Assembly (NCBI RefSeq): GCF_002934235.1
Contig: NZ_PTIS01000001.1
Coordinates: 248,001-312,000 of the forward strand
Length of the DNA stretch: 64,000 nt
Direction: 5' to 3'
DNA from: Clostridium algidicarnis DSM 15099
Lineage (GTDB): Bacteria > Bacillota > Clostridia > Clostridiales > Clostridiaceae
How positions within the stretch are numbered: the stretch's first letter is position 1; each line of letters opens with the position of its first letter. Made by a program: the position numbers and the translations under genes. This document shows, one piece after another, positions 9,534-19,060 of this stretch. The notes beneath the pieces are model-generated. The model was not told the DNA's origin, did no database searches, and worked only from the letters and a program-made list of their open reading frames with translations.

Positions 9534-9983
9534 TTGAAAGCTGTAGTTCAAAGAGTAATAAATTCTAGTGTAGCTATAGACGGAAAAACCATATCAAGTA
9601 TTGATAGGGGACTTAATGTACTACTAGGTATTTCAGTAGATGATACTATAGAGGATGCAAAATACTTAAAAAATAAAATTTTTAACCTTAGAATTTTTGA
9701 AGATGAGAATGGTAAGCTTAATAAATCATTAATGGATGTTAAGGGAGATATTATTATAATTTCTCAATTTACTTTGTATGGAGATTGTACAAGAGGGAGA
9801 AGGCCTAGTTTTATTAAGGCATTATCGGGAAAAGAAGCAGAAGAATTATATGAATACTTTATTTCTCTTTTTAAAGAGGAAGATTTAAATGTTGGTACTG
9901 GAATTTTTGGAGCAGATATGAAAGTATCTATTGAAAATGATGGACCTGTTACTTTAATATTAGAAAGTAAAAAGACTTTTTAA
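9534..9983 (+). CDS. dtd: D-aminoacyl-tRNA deacylase
   Basis: Hydrolyses D-amino acids wrongly attached to tRNA. The product is 149 residues. It begins LKAVVQRV (the family start is MRAVVQRV), has the catalytic-site motif SQFTLYGD and the cross-subunit Gly-Pro motif in NDGPVTLILES. The TTG at 9534 is the start: the SD AAGGATGTG covers the rel stop codon, and an earlier start at 9495 would add a tail unlike the family. The tight spacing to rel points to one operon. Confidence 0.95.
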   Translation: MKAVVQRVINSSVAIDGKTISSIDRGLNVLLGISVDDTIEDAKYLKNKIFNLRIFEDENGKLNKSLMDVKGDIIIISQFTLYGDCTRGRRPSFIKALSGKEAEELYEYFISLFKEEDLNVGTGIFGADMKVSIENDGPVTLILESKKTF

Positions 9984-10000
9984 AAAGGAGTTGATTATAG

Positions 10001-10606
10001 ATGATAATAAAAAGAATACCTGCAGGAGTTTATGCTGCTAACTGTTATGTAATTATGGATGAATCTACTAAGGAGGCTGTGATTTTAGATCCAGGTGGAG
10101 ATGAGGATGATATTATGTCATCAATAGAACAAATAGGTGCTAAGATAAAATATATTTTACTCACTCATGGACATGTAGATCATACCGGTGGAGTTATAAA
10201 GCTTAAAGAGAAATATAACTGTAAAGTAGGTATAAACCAAAGGGATGAAGAATTAATGATTAATGGAGCCTATATGTTTGGAGAATTTGAAAATCATGAA
10301 CAGGTTGATTTTCTATTAAAAGACGGAGATACTATATGTTTTGGTGACAAGAAAATAATAGTTTTAGAAACACCAGGGCATACTCCGGGGGGAGTGAGCT
10401 TTTTAGTAGAAGATAAAGTTTTTACAGGAGACACCCTTTTTGCGGGATCCATAGGAAGAACAGATTTAACTGGAGGAGACTTTCAAACTATAATAGATAG
10501 TATAAAGGCTAAATTAATGGTATTAAAAGAAGAGACAATAGTTTATCCAGGTCATGGCCCAAAATCTAGCATTGGAATAGAAAAGAAAAGTAATCCATTT
10601 TTATAA
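10001..10606 (+). CDS. MBL-fold metallohydrolase, glyoxalase II-like
   Basis: A 201-residue zinc hydrolase of the metallo-beta-lactamase fold. The metal motif H56-x-H58-x-D60-H61 (LTHGHVDHTGG) is intact, with later ligands in ETPGHTPGG, FTGDTLF and YPGHGP. It lacks the C-terminal substrate domain of true glyoxalase II, so it belongs to the short YcbL-like group whose substrates are not settled. It lies 17 nt after dtd and 17 nt before hemZ, in the rel-dtd operon. Confidence 0.88.
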   Translation: MIIKRIPAGVYAANCYVIMDESTKEAVILDPGGDEDDIMSSIEQIGAKIKYILLTHGHVDHTGGVIKLKEKYNCKVGINQRDEELMINGAYMFGEFENHEQVDFLLKDGDTICFGDKKIIVLETPGHTPGGVSFLVEDKVFTGDTLFAGSIGRTDLTGGDFQTIIDSIKAKLMVLKEETIVYPGHGPKSSIGIEKKSNPFL

Positions 10607-10623
10607 TATGGATAGGAGTAATT

Positions 10624-12078
10624 ATGAGTGTTAATATAAAACTAAATGATATGAATTATAGATATGAAGTTTATCAAATTGTGAGTTTGTTTCACAGTCT
10701 AGAAGAAATTACCTTCTCTAAAATAGAAGAAATTAAACTTTCTAAAATAGAGAAAGATTTTTGTATAGATATAGAAGAAAGGTTTATAGAAATATCAGGT
10801 AAAGACTTCACTAAAAACTTTGAGTTTAATGAAGAGGATAGTAAAAAGAATCAGATAAAAAGATATATTTATCTTTATTTTAGCAAATTATATTCAACAG
10901 AATTACCGTGGGGTACATTAATAGGAATTAGACCTAGTAAAATAGCATTAAATTTAGTTAAACAAGGATATTCAGAAGAAGAAATAATTGAATATTTCAA
11001 TCATAAATATCTGGTTAAAGAAAATAAGGTTAAACTTTGCATAAAGGTTGCAAAGCACGAGAAAAACTTCATAAATACGGATAAGAACAATATTAGCATA
11101 TACTTAGGCATGCCGTTTTGTCCTACTAGATGCTTGTACTGCTCATTTGCATCTAACCCTATATCAGGGAATAAAAGCTTAGTAGAGCCCTATATAAACG
11201 CTTTGATAAAGGAAATAAAAGAATTATCCCATTTTATAAAGTTGAAAAATCTTAATATTAATACCATCTATTTTGGTGGAGGAACACCTACAGCAGTTGG
11301 AGATTCTGATTTCGAATATGTAATGAAAAATATATATGAAAATTTAATTAAGGATTTTAAGGTAACAGAATTTACTGTTGAATGTGGAAGGTCAGATTCG
11401 ATAACAAAAAATAAGTTACAAACTATGAAAAGCTATTTAGTGGATAGGATTAGTATAAATCCTCAAACAATGAACGATAATACACTTAAGATTATAGGAC
11501 GAAATCACTCGGTGGAAGATGTTATAGATAAATTTAATATGGCTAGAAATTTAGGGTTTAATAATATAAATATGGATATAATTTTAGGCTTACCAGGTGA
11601 AAAGTCAGATGATGTTAATCATACTTTAGATGTTATAAAAGATATAGCACCTGAAAGTATAACTGTTCATGGACTTTCAGTAAAAAGAGCTTCAAAGCTA
11701 TATGAAGATCTAAAATTAAATAAAAACTATGAACTTGCAAATCAAGATGAAATTACAAAAATGTATGATGGGGCAAAGAATATAGCAGAGGACTTGAATA
11801 TGGAACCATATTATATGTATAGGCAAAAAAACATGCCTTGTAATATGGAAAACATAGGTTACAGCGTTTTGGGTAAAGAATGCATATATAACATGCAAAT
11901 CATTGAAGAAAGACAGACTATAATTGCTTTAGGAGCAGATGCTGTTTCGAAGGTAGTATTTTTAGATGAAAATAGAATTGAAAGATTTGCAAACATAAAA
12001 GATGTAGGGGAATATATAAAAAGAATTGATGAAGTTATAGAAAAAAAGAAAGCTTTATTAGAAACCCTATATAAATAA
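10624..12078 (+). CDS. hemZ: Coproporphyrinogen dehydrogenase HemZ-type radical-SAM protein
   Basis: A 484-residue radical-SAM protein of the HemN/HemZ group. The Fe-S cluster ligands are C166-x3-C170-x2-C173 (CPTRCLYCSF), followed by IYFGGGTPTAV, the HemN-family SAM-binding motif. The long N-terminal region before the radical-SAM domain is typical of HemZ, not HemN or HemW. HemZ is annotated as an anaerobic coproporphyrinogen III oxidase, but in clostridia without haem synthesis the real substrate is uncertain; no other haem gene is in the window. A weak minus-strand open frame inside it is a shadow. Confidence 0.88.
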   Translation: MSVNIKLNDMNYRYEVYQIVSLFHSLEEITFSKIEEIKLSKIEKDFCIDIEERFIEISGKDFTKNFEFNEEDSKKNQIKRYIYLYFSKLYSTELPWGTLIGIRPSKIALNLVKQGYSEEEIIEYFNHKYLVKENKVKLCIKVAKHEKNFINTDKNNISIYLGMPFCPTRCLYCSFASNPISGNKSLVEPYINALIKEIKELSHFIKLKNLNINTIYFGGGTPTAVGDSDFEYVMKNIYENLIKDFKVTEFTVECGRSDSITKNKLQTMKSYLVDRISINPQTMNDNTLKIIGRNHSVEDVIDKFNMARNLGFNNINMDIILGLPGEKSDDVNHTLDVIKDIAPESITVHGLSVKRASKLYEDLKLNKNYELANQDEITKMYDGAKNIAEDLNMEPYYMYRQKNMPCNMENIGYSVLGKECIYNMQIIEERQTIIALGADAVSKVVFLDENRIERFANIKDVGEYIKRIDEVIEKKKALLETLYK

Positions 12079-12141
12079 TAAGTATATATTATAAAGTGTG
12101 ATTTTAATAAATTTAAGTTTTATGTAAGGATGTGAAGTCAA

Positions 12142-13407
12142 TTGGCTATAAGTATAAAGGCACCAAAAGGAACAAAGGATATGTTGCCACAGGATGCATA
12201 TAAGTGGCACTATATAGCAGATATTCTTTCAAATATAGCAGAAAATTTTGGTTATAGAGAGATAAGAACGCCTATATTTGAGCATACAGAACTTTTTACA
12301 AGGGGTGTGGGAGAAACCACAGATGTAGTTCAAAAAGAGATGTATACCTTCGAGGATAAGGCTAAAAGAAGTATAACACTAAAACCTGAAGGTACTGCGC
12401 CTGCTGTAAGAGCATTTATAGAGAATGCATTATACAGTGAAACTCAACCTACAAAGATGTATTACTTTACCCCTGTATTTAGATATGAAAATGTGCAAAA
12501 AGGAAGACTTAGACAACATCATCAATTTGGCGTTGAAGCCTTTGGAGTATCAGGAGCATCATTGGATGCTGAAATTATAAGTATTGCTATGAATGCTTAT
12601 GAAAGCTTTGGTATAAAAGGATTAAAACTCAAAATAAATAGTATAGGATGTCCAGTTTGTAGGGAAAAATATAATGAAGTATTAAAAGAATTCTTAAAAG
12701 AAAACTTTAATGAGTTATGTGATACCTGTAAGACACGTTATAGTAGGAATCCTATGAGAATTCTAGATTGCAAAGAAGAAAGTTGCAAAGTAATAACAAA
12801 GAATGCTCCTGTTATATTAGATTATATTTGTGATGAATGCAAAATACATTTTGAGGATCTAAAACTTCACTTAGAGACTGTAGGTATAAAGTATGAAATA
12901 GACCATTATATAGTAAGGGGGCTTGATTATTATAGCAAAACAGTATTTGAAATTGTAAATGATAATATTACTGTATGTGGTGGAGGACGTTATGACTATT
13001 TGATAGAACAAATTGATGGTCCAAAGATGCCAGCAGTAGGTTTTGGAATGGGTATGGAAAGATTACTTATGACATTAGATGAAGAGGGAATAGAAATACC
13101 AAAACCTGTGATTATTAACATGTATGTAGGATCCATTGGAGAAGAGGCAAACTTAGAAGCATATAAAATAACCTATAAATTAAGACAAGAAGGCATTAAA
13201 GCCGAATGTGATCATCTAAAAAGAAGCGTTAAAGCTCAGATGAGATATGCTAATAAAATGGGTGCTGAGTATACAATGATACTTGGGGAAAATGAACTTA
13301 AAGAAAATAAGGTTAAGATTAAGAGAATGAGTGACGGTGAACAGTTTAATGTAGAATTAAATAATATAGCTGAAATTATTGACACAATGAAAAATAACTT
13401 ACAGTAG
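12142..13407 (+). CDS. hisS: Histidyl-tRNA synthetase
   Basis: Class II synthetase that charges tRNA-His. The product is 421 residues. Seen: motif 2 region [20 protein letters not shown], the histidine motif [18 protein letters not shown], and motif 3 [10 protein letters not shown]; an anticodon-binding domain is at the C-terminus. It starts at TTG 12142, six bases after AAGGATGTGA. aspS follows after 11 nt, the widespread Firmicute hisS-aspS pair. I see no T-box in the 63-nt gap upstream. Confidence 0.97.
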   Translation: MAISIKAPKGTKDMLPQDAYKWHYIADILSNIAENFGYREIRTPIFEHTELFTRGVGETTDVVQKEMYTFEDKAKRSITLKPEGTAPAVRAFIENALYSETQPTKMYYFTPVFRYENVQKGRLRQHHQFGVEAFGVSGASLDAEIISIAMNAYESFGIKGLKLKINSIGCPVCREKYNEVLKEFLKENFNELCDTCKTRYSRNPMRILDCKEESCKVITKNAPVILDYICDECKIHFEDLKLHLETVGIKYEIDHYIVRGLDYYSKTVFEIVNDNITVCGGGRYDYLIEQIDGPKMPAVGFGMGMERLLMTLDEEGIEIPKPVIINMYVGSIGEEANLEAYKITYKLRQEGIKAECDHLKRSVKAQMRYANKMGAEYTMILGENELKENKVKIKRMSDGEQFNVELNNIAEIIDTMKNNLQ

Positions 13408-13418
13408 GAGGAAATATA

Positions 13419-15194
13419 ATGAGCGAGGCTTTAAATGGACTTAAACGCACAAAAATGTGTGGAGAGTTAAGAGAAGAAAATATAGGTGAAACTATTACTG
13501 TTATGGGATGGGTTCAAAGGAAGAGAAATTTAGGTGGACTACTTTTTATGGACCTTAGAGATAGAACAGGCATGCTTCAGGTGGTTTTCAAGGAAGATGT
13601 AGCTGAGGAAGTATCTATAAAAGGAAATGCCATAAGACCAGAATATTGCATTGCAGTAACAGGAGTAGTTGTAAAAAGAGAATCAATAAATGTAAATATG
13701 CCTACAGGAATGGTGGAACTTAATGTAGAAACAATAAAGATATTATCTGAATCAGAAACACCGCCTATATATATAAAAGAAAATTTAGATGCTGCAGAAT
13801 CTATAAGATTAAAGTATAGATACTTAGATCTTAGAAGACCTGATATGCAAAATATATTTTATATAAGACATAAGGCGTCTAAAGCTATAAGAGACTTTTT
13901 AGATAAAGAAGGATTTTTAGAAATAGAAACTCCAATGCTTACTAAAAGCACTCCAGAAGGTGCAAGAGACTACCTAGTACCTAGTAGAAACTATGAAGGT
14001 ATGTTTTATGCATTACCTCAATCACCACAGTTATTTAAGCAATTATTGATGGTGTCAGGCTTTGACAGATATTTTCAAATAGTTAAGTGTTTTAGAGATG
14101 AAGATTTAAGATCCAATAGGCAACCTGAATTTACCCAAGTAGATCTTGAGATGTCATTTGTTGAAGCAGATGATGTTATGACACTAAATGAAAGGTTAAT
14201 AGCAACTGTATTTAAAGAAGTTTTAAATGTAGAAGTAAAAATACCTTTCAAAAGACTTACATACAAGGAAGCTATGGAAAAGTACGGATCAGATAAGCCA
14301 GATTTAAGATTTGGCATGGAAATAAAAGATATAAGTTCAGTAGTAAAAGATTCAGAGTTTAAAGTGTTTAGAGATGCTCTGGAAATAAAAGGTTCAGTAA
14401 GAGCTCTTTGCGTAAAAGGCGGATCCTCTATGGGAAGAAAAGATATAGATAGATTAGGTGAGTTCGTAAAGACTTATAAGGCAAAAGGACTTGCATGGAT
14501 ATCTTTAAAGGGTGAAGAAATAAAATCGCCAATAGCTAAATTCTTAAGTGAAGATGAATTAAATGGAATAATAGAATCTGTAGAAGGAAAACCTGGAGAT
14601 TTAATATTAATTGTAGCAGATAAAAATTCTGTAGTATTTCAAGCTTTAGGAGCTTTAAGATTAGAAATTGCTAAAAAACTTGAAATTTTAAAAGATAATA
14701 AGGAATTTAACTTTTCATGGGTTACAGAGTTTCCACTTGTAGAATATAACGAAGAAGAAAATAGATTTCAGGCAGCACACCACCCATTTACATCTCCAAT
14801 GGATGAGGATATAAAGTATCTAGAATCAGATCCTGGTAGAGTTAGAGCTAAAGCTTATGATATGGTTCTTAATGGGGAAGAATTAGGTGGGGGAAGTATA
14901 AGAATACATGACTCTAAACTTCAAGAAAGAATGTTTAATGTTTTAGGATTTACCAGCGAAAGTGCATGGGAAAGATTTGGATTCTTATTAGAGGCCTTTA
15001 AATTTGGACCACCACCTCATGGTGGATTAGCTTTTGGCCTTGATAGAATAGTTATGTTTATGGCAGGAACAGATAATATAAAAGATGTTATTGCGTTTCC
15101 TAAAAATCAAAATGCATTCTGCCCACTTACAGAAGCACCAAATGTGGTAGATTTAAAGCAACTTAAGGAGCTTGGAATAGAATTAATTAAATAA
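13419..15194 (+). CDS. aspS: Aspartyl-tRNA synthetase, bacterial type
   Basis: Charges tRNA-Asp (and possibly tRNA-Asn if an amidotransferase is present elsewhere; not decided here). The product is 591 residues, the bacterial-type length with an N-terminal OB anticodon domain (GWVQRKRNLGGLLFMDLRD), class II motif 2 (FRDEDLRSNRQPEFTQVD), an inserted GAD domain (about 290-420) and motif 3 (GGLAFGLDRIVM). ATG 13419 follows AGGAGG. It ends the hisS-aspS unit; a terminator follows. Confidence 0.97.
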   Translation: MSEALNGLKRTKMCGELREENIGETITVMGWVQRKRNLGGLLFMDLRDRTGMLQVVFKEDVAEEVSIKGNAIRPEYCIAVTGVVVKRESINVNMPTGMVELNVETIKILSESETPPIYIKENLDAAESIRLKYRYLDLRRPDMQNIFYIRHKASKAIRDFLDKEGFLEIETPMLTKSTPEGARDYLVPSRNYEGMFYALPQSPQLFKQLLMVSGFDRYFQIVKCFRDEDLRSNRQPEFTQVDLEMSFVEADDVMTLNERLIATVFKEVLNVEVKIPFKRLTYKEAMEKYGSDKPDLRFGMEIKDISSVVKDSEFKVFRDALEIKGSVRALCVKGGSSMGRKDIDRLGEFVKTYKAKGLAWISLKGEEIKSPIAKFLSEDELNGIIESVEGKPGDLILIVADKNSVVFQALGALRLEIAKKLEILKDNKEFNFSWVTEFPLVEYNEEENRFQAAHHPFTSPMDEDIKYLESDPGRVRAKAYDMVLNGEELGGGSIRIHDSKLQERMFNVLGFTSESAWERFGFLLEAFKFGPPPHGGLAFGLDRIVMFMAGTDNIKDVIAFPKNQNAFCPLTEAPNVVDLKQLKELGIELIK

Positions 15195-15208
15195 ATAACT
15201 TTAAATTA

Positions 15209-15270
15209 AAACCCTATTTTGTATCATTGATTAATGGAAAACATTAAACAGCAAAATAGGGTTTGTTTTT
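15209..15270 (+). terminator. Intrinsic terminator after aspS
   Basis: A perfect 13-bp stem (AAACCCTATTTTG, 15209-15221; complement 15252-15264) with a 30-nt loop, then GTTTTTTG. Confidence 0.82.
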
Positions 15271-15275
15271 TGTTA

Positions 15276-15326
15276 TTGATATAGTATAAAATTGATGTTA
15301 TAATAAATTGACTATACGGGGTATAG
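15276..15326 (+). promoter_or_regulatory. csoR-type promoter with operator on the start site
   Basis: TTGATA (15276-15281), a 17-nt spacer, TATAAT (15299-15304). An inverted repeat CTATAC-GGG-GTATAG at 15312-15326 covers the expected transcription start. AT-flanked, G-centred dyads of this kind are typical CsoR/CstR-family operators, so auto-repression is likely (inference). Confidence 0.7.
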
Positions 15327-15347
15327 GTATGTATGAGGAGTGATTTC

Positions 15348-15620
15348 ATGGAAGATAGAAGTGAGGATTTAAAAAAGGATATATATGTAAGATTAAGAAG
15401 AATTGAAGGCCAAGTAAAAGGAATACAAAACATGGTGGAAAAGGAAGCTTGCTGTAAGGATATGTTAGTACAAATTGCTGCGGTTAGGGCAGCAATAAAT
15501 AAGGTGGGTGGACTTATGCTAGAAAATTATGCTATAAATTGCATGGATTTAGAAGAAACTAAGGAAAATAATGAAAAGGTAGAAAACTTAGTAAGTACAC
15601 TCTTGATGTTTTTGAAATAA
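15348..15620 (+). CDS. CsoR/FrmR-family transcriptional repressor with altered sensor site
   Basis: A 90-residue all-helical DNA-binding protein of the DUF156 family (Cu(I), Ni/Co, formaldehyde or persulfide sensors). Seen: RLRRIEGQVKGIQNM and AAVRAAINKVGGLMLEN. Counting from ATG 15348, the sensor positions are C36 (and C35), Tyr61 and C65; copper sensors have C-H-C. Two Cys without the His recall persulfide-sensing CstR, but the effector cannot be fixed. ATG 15348 is used because GAGGAGTG precedes it; ATG 15333 overlaps that SD. No copper or sulfur gene is adjacent: the next genes are convergent exporters. Confidence 0.88.
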   Translation: MEDRSEDLKKDIYVRLRRIEGQVKGIQNMVEKEACCKDMLVQIAAVRAAINKVGGLMLENYAINCMDLEETKENNEKVENLVSTLLMFLK

Positions 15621-15674
15621 GCAGGAAGACCTAAAGACCTTTTATAATTAATATCAAGTGGGCTATTATATTAC

Positions 15675-15710
15675 AAATTAGAGGGCAGATAAAAATCTGC
15701 CCTCTAATTT
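15675..15710. terminator. Bidirectional terminator between convergent genes
   Basis: A perfect 16-bp stem (AAATTAGAGGGCAGAT and its complement) with an AAAA loop. The stem ends are A/T-rich in both directions, which suits ending csoR from the left and the thrE genes from the right. Confidence 0.75.
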
Positions 15711-15777
15711 TATAAATAAACTCATGTAATAGATTTAATAGTATGTAAGAGTAGTAAAAATTTAAAAGATACAAGTA

Positions 15778-16230
15778 TTAAGAATCCTTTGTATTTTTTA
15801 AATGCGTAAAATTTCTTGCGCGTATAAATTTTGATATAGAAGAAACAAAAACAATTCCAATGGCTAATGCTCCAGCTTTGGATAAGGTATCAATGCCAAT
15901 TTTTAAAGATTGTTCTACATTTCCTTGTATAGACTCTAACATAGTATAGTACATTCCACCTCCAGGAACTAAGGGGATTAATGCACAAATTGTAAAAGTA
16001 GTTACTGGAGTTTTTAAAACTCTAGCTAATATTTCCGCGTATATACTAAAAATAATAGTGCTGAAGAATAAAGAAGATAAATCTGAAAAATTAAATTTTA
16101 AAAACAAGAGGTAAAAAAATAAACTTATGGATCCTCCAATAGATGCAAATATTAATTTTTTACCTTTTATATTGAATAATATGCCAAATCCTAAAGTTGT
16201 TATAAAAGAATAAACTATTTTTAATATCAT
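15778..16230 (-). CDS. Threonine/serine exporter, small ThrE subunit (DUF3815-like)
   Basis: A membrane protein of 150 residues with about four to five hydrophobic segments, including LVPGGGMYYTM, a motif of the C-terminal half of ThrE. In many Firmicutes ThrE is split into two genes, and this is the shorter one. The start is ATG at 16230, which overlaps the stop of the upstream partner as ATGA, with GGAGG about 11 nt upstream; a longer reading from 16260 lies inside the partner gene. The overlap indicates translational coupling and a complex of the two products. Substrate assignment is by family only. Confidence 0.85.
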   Translation of the reverse strand: MILKIVYSFITTLGFGILFNIKGKKLIFASIGGSISLFFYLLFLKFNFSDLSSLFFSTIIFSIYAEILARVLKTPVTTFTICALIPLVPGGGMYYTMLESIQGNVEQSLKIGIDTLSKAGALAIGIVFVSSISKFIRARNFTHLKNTKDS

Positions 16231-17000
16231 ATTAAAAAACCTCCGCCATATAAAAACCAAAAACTTAGAACAATACCTGATCCAACTGCTATCCCAACTG
16301 CTATTAACATGGCCTCAGCAGAACGTGCAAGACCTGCTACCAAGTCCCCAGCTATGGTATCCCGTACAGCATTGGTTATGGCTATGCCAGGTACTAAAAG
16401 CATTATAGAACCTATAATTATTTTGTCTATACTGGATGAAATACCTAAGGTAACAAATAATATAGCTAATATTGAGGACAACATACCACCAATTATATTT
16501 ATAAAAAAGCTGTTTATGTCTAGTTTAGAACCGTAAATTGTTATATATTGGATAATACCGCCAATAAAAAATGACGCTAAAAAATCACCAGAGCTTCCAC
16601 CAAATATAAGTGTGAAAAATGCTGCAATAAATGAGGAAGCAAGTATGGTGATTTTATATCCATATCTAGGTTCCTTTTCTATGACTTTAAGTTGTTCTAA
16701 AAATTCATCAGCAGTAATACCTTTAGATTTAATATTTCTTGATAAATCATTTACTTGAGATACTTTTTCTAGGTCAATAGTTCTATTTTTTATTCTTTTT
16801 ACTATAGAAATATTATGTCCATATATATCAGTAGCTGATACCATTATACCTGTAGGTGTTACATAGCTATCTGAATTTTTTATAAGGTAAGCGTCACATA
16901 TTCTAGAAATAGTTTCTTCAACCCTATAGGTTTCTCCACCACTTTGAAGCATTATACGTCCAGCTTCAGTTGCTATAGAAATAATTTTGTTCACGTCCAT
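16227..17000 (-). CDS. Threonine/serine exporter, large ThrE subunit (DUF1212-like)
   Basis: A 257-residue protein. The first ~110 residues are soluble and carry the ThrE N-terminal motif GRIMLQSGGETYRVEETI; the rest has about five hydrophobic segments, including the conserved MLLVPGIAITNAVRDTIAGD. It exports small amino acids, mainly Thr and Ser, in characterised relatives. The start is ATG at 17000 with AAAGTGGTGA upstream; GTG at 17012 is in frame but less likely. It is divergent from glyA, whose enzyme interconverts Ser and Gly, a sensible functional neighbour (inference). Confidence 0.86.
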   Translation of the reverse strand: MDVNKIISIATEAGRIMLQSGGETYRVEETISRICDAYLIKNSDSYVTPTGIMVSATDIYGHNISIVKRIKNRTIDLEKVSQVNDLSRNIKSKGITADEFLEQLKVIEKEPRYGYKITILASSFIAAFFTLIFGGSSGDFLASFFIGGIIQYITIYGSKLDINSFFINIIGGMLSSILAILFVTLGISSSIDKIIIGSIMLLVPGIAITNAVRDTIAGDLVAGLARSAEAMLIAVGIAVGSGIVLSFWFLYGGGFLI

Positions 17001-17122
17001 ATATGTCACCACTTTCTATGTGACCTTTCACATATTCTATTAAAATTAATTATATCACAAAAAAAATATCTAAGAGTTTGTTTAGAATATTAAAATTATT
17101 TTGAGTTTATTGTAAATTATAG

Positions 17123-17175
17123 TTGAAAATTATCCTATTAAAATCTATAATGGGGGTTAGAAGGATATTTTTCAA
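17123..17175 (+). promoter_or_regulatory. glyA promoter flanked by a 14-bp inverted repeat
   Basis: TTGAAA (17123-17128), a 17-nt spacer and TATAAT (17146-17151). The arms TTGAAAATTATCCT (17123-17136) and AGGATATTTTTCAA (17162-17175) are complementary at 13 of 14 positions and enclose the -10 and start site. It could be an operator for a dimeric regulator. Confidence 0.55.
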
Positions 17176-17205
17176 TTATAATAACGATTTAAAGGGGTGT
17201 TTGAT

Positions 17206-18441
17206 ATGGAATTTTCATATTTAGAAAAAAACGATGGGGAAATATTAGATATTATAAAAGAAGAAATGGAGAGGCAAGAATACAATATAGAGTTAATAGC
17301 TTCAGAAAACTTTACTAGCAGAGCTGTAATGGAGGCTGTAGGATCACCTTTAACAAATAAATACGCAGAAGGATATCCTCAAAAAAGATATTATGGTGGT
17401 TGTGAAGTTGTTGATAAAGCAGAAGATTTAGCTAGAGATAGAATGAAAAAGTTATTTAATGCAGAGCATGCTAACGTACAACCTCATTCTGGATCACAAG
17501 CTAATATGGGAGTATACTTTGCAGTATTAAAACCAGGAGATACTGTACTCGGGATGGATTTAAGTCATGGTGGACATTTAACTCATGGTAGCCCAGTAAA
17601 TTTTTCAGGCAAGCTATTTAATTTCGTTTCCTATGGTGTAGAAAAAGATAGTGAGCAAATTGATTATAAAAAGGTTAGGGAAATGGCTTTAAAACATAGA
17701 CCTAAAATGATAGTTGCAGGGGCAAGTGCATATCCAAGAATTATTGACTTTGCAAAATTTAGAGAGATAGCTGATGAAGTAGGAGCATACTTAATGGTAG
17801 ATATGGCTCATATAGCAGGGCTGGTTGCAGCAGGACTTCATCCATCACCAGTTCCTTATGCAGATTTTGTAACTACTACAACTCATAAAACTTTAAGGGG
17901 CCCTAGAGGTGGAGCTATATTATGTAAAGAAAAATTTGCAAAGCAAATAGATAAGAGTTTGTTCCCAGGAATGCAAGGCGGACCTTTGATGCATGTTATA
18001 GCAGGAAAGGCTGTTTGTTTTGAAGAAGCTTTAAAAGATTCATTTAAAGATTATATGAATCAAGTGGTTAAAAATGCAAAGGTTTTAGCAGAAGAATTAA
18101 CCAAGTACGGATTTAGATTAGTATCTAATGGTACTGACAACCATTTAATATTACTTGATTTAAGTAATAAAAATATTACAGGTAAAGATGCAGAAAAGTT
18201 ATTAGATACAGTGGGGATAACTGTAAATAAAAACACAATACCTTTTGAAACTTTAAGTCCTTTTGTAACTAGCGGAATAAGAATAGGAACACCTGCGGTT
18301 ACTACTCGAGGTTTTAAAGAAGAAGATATGAAGACTATAGCAAAACTTATAAATGAAGTTATAGAAAATAGAGATAAAGATATCTCTAGTGTTAGACAAG
18401 AAGTAATTGAACTTTGCAAAAGATTTCCTCTATATGACTAA
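17206..18441 (+). CDS. glyA: Serine hydroxymethyltransferase
   Basis: PLP enzyme that converts serine and tetrahydrofolate to glycine and methylene-THF. The product is 411 residues, the usual length. Seen: [28 protein letters not shown] and the PLP-lysine motif [17 protein letters not shown] 17206 is preceded by AAAGGGGTG; an in-frame GTG at 17197 lies within that SD and is rejected. It is transcribed alone: a promoter is directly upstream and a terminator follows. Confidence 0.97.
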   Translation: MEFSYLEKNDGEILDIIKEEMERQEYNIELIASENFTSRAVMEAVGSPLTNKYAEGYPQKRYYGGCEVVDKAEDLARDRMKKLFNAEHANVQPHSGSQANMGVYFAVLKPGDTVLGMDLSHGGHLTHGSPVNFSGKLFNFVSYGVEKDSEQIDYKKVREMALKHRPKMIVAGASAYPRIIDFAKFREIADEVGAYLMVDMAHIAGLVAAGLHPSPVPYADFVTTTTHKTLRGPRGGAILCKEKFAKQIDKSLFPGMQGGPLMHVIAGKAVCFEEALKDSFKDYMNQVVKNAKVLAEELTKYGFRLVSNGTDNHLILLDLSNKNITGKDAEKLLDTVGITVNKNTIPFETLSPFVTSGIRIGTPAVTTRGFKEEDMKTIAKLINEVIENRDKDISSVRQEVIELCKRFPLYD

Positions 18442-18462
18442 GATTTAACATAAAAGATTATT

Positions 18463-18503
18463 AATAAGAATGTGAAGGTTCTCTTCACATTCTTATTTTT
18501 TGA
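18463..18503 (+). terminator. Intrinsic terminator after glyA
   Basis: Perfect 15-bp stem AATAAGAATGTGAAG with its complement, loop GTTCT, then TTTTTTG. Confidence 0.9.
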
Positions 18504-18559
18504 AAGTATGTTATAATAGTGATACACAATATGTAAGTAAGTAGGAGGAATTATAAACA

Positions 18560-19060
18560 ATGGAAGGTCTAAAAAGTAATGATAAAGCTATGAAAAGTTT
18601 TCATAAACATGGAGGCTTTTTAACTTGTAAGAATGAAAAAACTTTGAATACAATGACTATAAGCTGGGGGAATATAGGTGTTGCTTTTGGAAAACCTATA
18701 TTTATTATATATGTCAGAAAATCAAGATTTACAAATGAGTTAATAAATAAAAGTGGAGAGTTTACAATAAGTATACCTCTAGATAGTAATATAAAAAAAC
18801 AATTAGGAGTCTTTGGATCTACTTCTGGGAGAGATATAGATAAGTTTAAATTAACAGGAGTAAAATCAAAAGATTCAAACAAACTAAATACACCTATTAT
18901 TGAAGGCTGTGATGCATATTTTGAGTGTAAAGTCATTTACAAACATGATATAAATCCTGAAATAATGGATGATGAAATAAGTAAAAACACTTATTTAGAA
19001 GGCGACTATCATACCGTATTTTATGGAGAAATAGTGGACTACTACATAGGAGAAGATTAA
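18560..19060 (+). CDS. Flavin reductase-like FMN-binding protein
   Basis: A 166-residue protein with the split-barrel flavin-reductase fold: NTMTISWGNIGVAFGKPIF near residues 30-48 is the FMN phosphate region, and the FTISIPLD segment follows. Similar clostridial proteins bind FMN and may reduce flavin or act with a partner oxygen-scavenging or reductase protein. No partner is adjacent, so the physiological substrate is unknown. ATG 18560 follows AGGAGG. It is monocistronic, with glyA's terminator before it and a 391-nt non-coding stretch after it. Confidence 0.85.
   Translation: MEGLKSNDKAMKSFHKHGGFLTCKNEKTLNTMTISWGNIGVAFGKPIFIIYVRKSRFTNELINKSGEFTISIPLDSNIKKQLGVFGSTSGRDIDKFKLTGVKSKDSNKLNTPIIEGCDAYFECKVIYKHDINPEIMDDEISKNTYLEGDYHTVFYGEIVDYYIGED

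Noticed and set aside
16231-16260. Longer N-terminus for the small ThrE gene
   Set aside because: The 30 nt lie inside the partner gene; the ATGA overlap with SD at 16230 is the normal coupled start.
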